From assembly GCA_022827685.1 (NCBI GenBank), contig JAJEIH010000129.1, forward strand, positions 1 to 40,370: a DNA stretch of 40,370 nt, given 5' to 3'. The position numbers and the translations under genes are program-made. The notes beneath the pieces are model-generated. The model was not told where the DNA came from and did no database searches. It saw only the letters and a list, made by a program, of their open reading frames with translations. Source of the DNA: Alphaproteobacteria bacterium. GTDB taxonomy: Bacteria; Pseudomonadota; Alphaproteobacteria; Bin95. Numbering within the stretch: the first letter of the stretch is position 1; every line of letters begins with the position of its first letter. This document shows positions 39,610 to 40,370 of the stretch, piece by piece.

Positions 39610-39641
39610 TGCGGATTCTGCTACACAATTCCCAAACAAGT
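39610..39641. repeat. Right terminal repeat and target duplication of the HEPN-like cassette
   Basis: 39610-39633 is the exact inverted copy of 38867-38890. AAACAAGT (39634-39641) repeats the left flank exactly. The stop codon of the cassette gene lies 21 bp inside. Confidence 0.85.
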
Positions 39642-39660
39642 CTGAATGCACAACTCCACT

Positions 39661-39765
39661 TGTCACCCCGGACGGAGCGGAGCGGAGATCCGGGGTCCAG
39701 CCTGTCGAGGTCTTTGCCATGCTTTGCCGGCGGTGCTGGGCCCCGGCTCGGGGGCCGGGGCGACA
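39661..39765. repeat. Palindromic repeat with TGTCACCCCGG ends
   Basis: 105-bp unit starting TGTCACCCCGG and ending CCGGGGCGACA, inverted ends with one mismatch. Internal stems are CCCCGGA/TCCGGGG on the left and GGCCCCGG/CCGGGG on the right. The core also appears at 737-749 and 890-903. This type of repeat is widespread in GC-rich alphaproteobacterial genomes. Confidence 0.6.
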
Positions 39766-39788
39766 ATTTCGGACTTGGCCCCAATATC

Positions 39789-39817
39789 GTTTCAACCCGA
39801 ATTGAGTGCGCTCTAAC
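39789..39817 (-). repeat. 29-bp dispersed repeat, right inverted copy
   Basis: On the minus strand it starts GTTAGAGC and ends GGTTGAAAC, as does the copy at 38834-38862. It truncates the dehydrogenase-like fragment that precedes it on the minus strand. Confidence 0.45.
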
Positions 39818-39949
39818 CCTGATCCAATCGCGTCCGCGCTCGCGCGCGAGCGCGCGGGCCACGCCGGTAACCGCAGCTTTGGATGTCGCGCAATGGAGGC
39901 CGGAGGGCGTGCCATAGACCACGGCAGCGCCTTCGCGCGCCCGCTTCAC
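39818..39949 (-). pseudogene. Decayed short-chain dehydrogenase fragment
   Basis: From GTG 39949 the minus-strand frame reads AAVVYGTPSGLHCATSKAAV then TGVARALARERGRDWIRV. This matches the region around the active site of short-chain dehydrogenases (Y-x-x-x-K followed by AAV-G-TRALA-E-G-IRV). The catalytic tyrosine position is Cys20 (TGC, one transition from TAC); Lys24 is kept. Similarity ends exactly at the dispersed repeat 39789-39817 and no Rossmann half precedes it. The GTG overlaps the stop of the ParB-like gene by four bases. A decayed remnant is the likeliest reading; a short unrelated coupled gene is possible. Confidence 0.4.
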
Positions 39950-40194
39950 CGTTCCCGGACGAGGATGCCGACGATGGTTTCCTCGCCCAGGGACCGGCAG
40001 GCCTCCAGGCGCTGAAGGCCTTCGACCAGAACCAGGCGCTTCCCGTCCCGGCGTAAGAGGACCGGCGTGCGCTGGCCCTCTTCCAGCATGCTCTCGGCGA
40101 TCGCCTCGACGGCTGCGGGGTCGAGGGTGCGGCGCCGCTTCACCGGAACGTAGATGTCATCGATTCGTATGCGGTGCGAGCGGCCCACCTTCAT
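39946..40194 (-). CDS. Mini ParB-like (ParB/Srx-fold) protein
   Basis: 82-aa protein consisting almost only of a ParB N-terminal-like domain: IRIDDIYVPVKRRRTLDPAA, then VEAIAESMLEEGQRTPVLLR, then LVEGLQRLEACRSLGEETIV, where the last segment corresponds to the G-x-R-R-x-x-A nucleotide-binding box of ParB, here GLQRLEA. ParB itself is a CTPase for chromosome or plasmid segregation; stand-alone mini versions are common near transposons and phage genes and have no settled function. There is no helix-turn-helix. ATG 40194 has no clear ribosome site. It lies between a decayed gene and an IS66-type transposase end. Confidence 0.8.
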   Translation of the reverse strand: MKVGRSHRIRIDDIYVPVKRRRTLDPAAVEAIAESMLEEGQRTPVLLRRDGKRLVLVEGLQRLEACRSLGEETIVGILVRER

Positions 40195-40319
40195 GCGGGC
40201 GTGTTGATGTGGGAGTTAGGGCTTCGAATGGTATGCGTCCGCCGAAGACCGCAGGGGTAGGCAGGCCGTTCTTTGCGGCGAGTGCGTGCGGAGCGGAGTG
40301 GTTTTGAGCGTGAGCCGGC

Positions 40320-40370
40320 TTATGCGGCTTGATCGAGCCTCTGCTCCGGAACCCAGTTCCACGGCAGGAG
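40320..40370 (-). CDS. C-terminus of an IS66-family transposase (cut by the window edge)
   Basis: The last 16 codons on the minus strand read LLPWNWVPEQRLDQAA then TAA (40322-40320). IS66 TnpC transposases end with a conserved ELLPWNW segment, so an IS66-type element probably continues past the window. Partial; nothing upstream is visible. The 125 bp between this stop and the ParB-like gene contain no recognised terminal repeat. Confidence 0.6.
   Translation of the reverse strand, partial: LLPWNWVPEQRLDQAA

Larger units (their letters stand above)
38867..39633 (+). mobile_element. 767-bp transposase-less mobile cassette carrying one gene
   Basis: Perfect 24-bp inverted repeats (38867-38890 and 39610-39633) bound the element, and a perfect 8-bp direct repeat (AAACAAGT) flanks it. 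Ends starting GGG and an 8-bp duplication fit the IS1595 family, and the first positions resemble the ends of the element at 29598-31803 (GGGAATTGTGTA against GGCAATTATATC, 8 of 12). It encodes no transposase, only the 212-aa HEPN-like protein with its own ribosome site and a 5' hairpin. Base composition is visibly lower in G+C than the surroundings. Best described as a gene-carrying MITE or mobile insertion cassette moved in trans. Confidence 0.8.

Noticed and set aside
38866-39641. CRISPR-like repeat pair
   Set aside because: The two 24-bp repeats are inverted, occur only twice and bound a gene, and 8-bp direct repeats flank them: these are transposon ends, not a CRISPR array.
39539-39817. 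Continuation of the dehydrogenase-like frame through 39539
   Set aside because: Beyond 39817 the translation is only repeat-derived Pro/Arg/Ser sequence and then antisense to the cassette end, so only 39818-39949 was kept as a remnant.

Overview
The window is strongly GC-rich, densely packed DNA that looks like an alphaproteobacterial chromosome. The basis is the dapF-mtaB-ftsY cluster with start/stop overlaps, the many amino-acid, peptide and polyamine ABC transporters, and palindromic intergenic repeats of a type common in that class. Genus cannot be read from the sequence; a Rhodospirillales-like or rhizobial-like heterotroph is an inference.

Layout. 1-706: end or whole of an acidic hypothetical gene. 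1030-4021: housekeeping operon dapF-mtaB-ftsY (lysine/peptidoglycan precursor, tRNA thiomethylation, SRP receptor). 4036-4463: HigA-type antitoxin with only a vestige of its toxin. 4486-6785 (minus): trmJ and cimA. 6926-11475: a UDP-uronate 4-epimerase-like gene and a UDP-sugar dehydrogenase (surface polysaccharide precursors), separated by an AT-richer module of two related RpiR-type genes, one lacking its DNA-binding domain. 11490-15178: RidA-like protein, Fe/2-oxoglutarate oxygenase-like protein, cupin, glutathione transferase and a GlxA/FtrA-type regulator. 15179-15863: long intergenic region with repeats and an orphan terminator, then tRNA-Thr(UGU). 15994-22942 (minus): peptide ABC transporter (binding protein, two permeases, two ATPases) ending in an M81/MlrC metallopeptidase, so uptake and cleavage of a peptide are probably coupled. 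23254-29163: class III aminotransferase plus a PotABCD-type transporter, a likely polyamine uptake and transamination unit. 32180-38035 (minus): CaiB-type CoA-transferase followed by livGFHMJ with a clear terminator.

Two mobile elements with exact ends are the main result. (1) 29598-31803 is a 2.2 kb IS1595-family element inserted in an intradiol dioxygenase gene. It has 12-bp imperfect terminal repeats and a perfect 8-bp target duplication. Removing the element and one duplication restores the dioxygenase frame. It carries five genes on one strand, each overlapping the next by an ATGA: a GIY-YIG-like protein, the transposase, two short paralogous coiled-coil proteins and a 44-residue protein. 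(2) 38867-39633 is a 767-bp cassette with perfect 24-bp terminal inverted repeats starting GGG and an 8-bp target duplication. It has no transposase and carries one lower-GC gene whose product has an RNxxxH motif, as in HEPN RNases of toxin and phage-defence systems. The cassette looks like a transposase-less carrier of a defence or toxin gene, possibly moved in trans by an IS1595-type enzyme.

The right end (38155-40370) is a mobile-DNA graveyard: an orphan IS630-type first ORF, the cassette, inverted and palindromic repeats, a decayed short-chain dehydrogenase fragment, a mini ParB-like gene and the C-terminus of an IS66-type transposase running off the edge.
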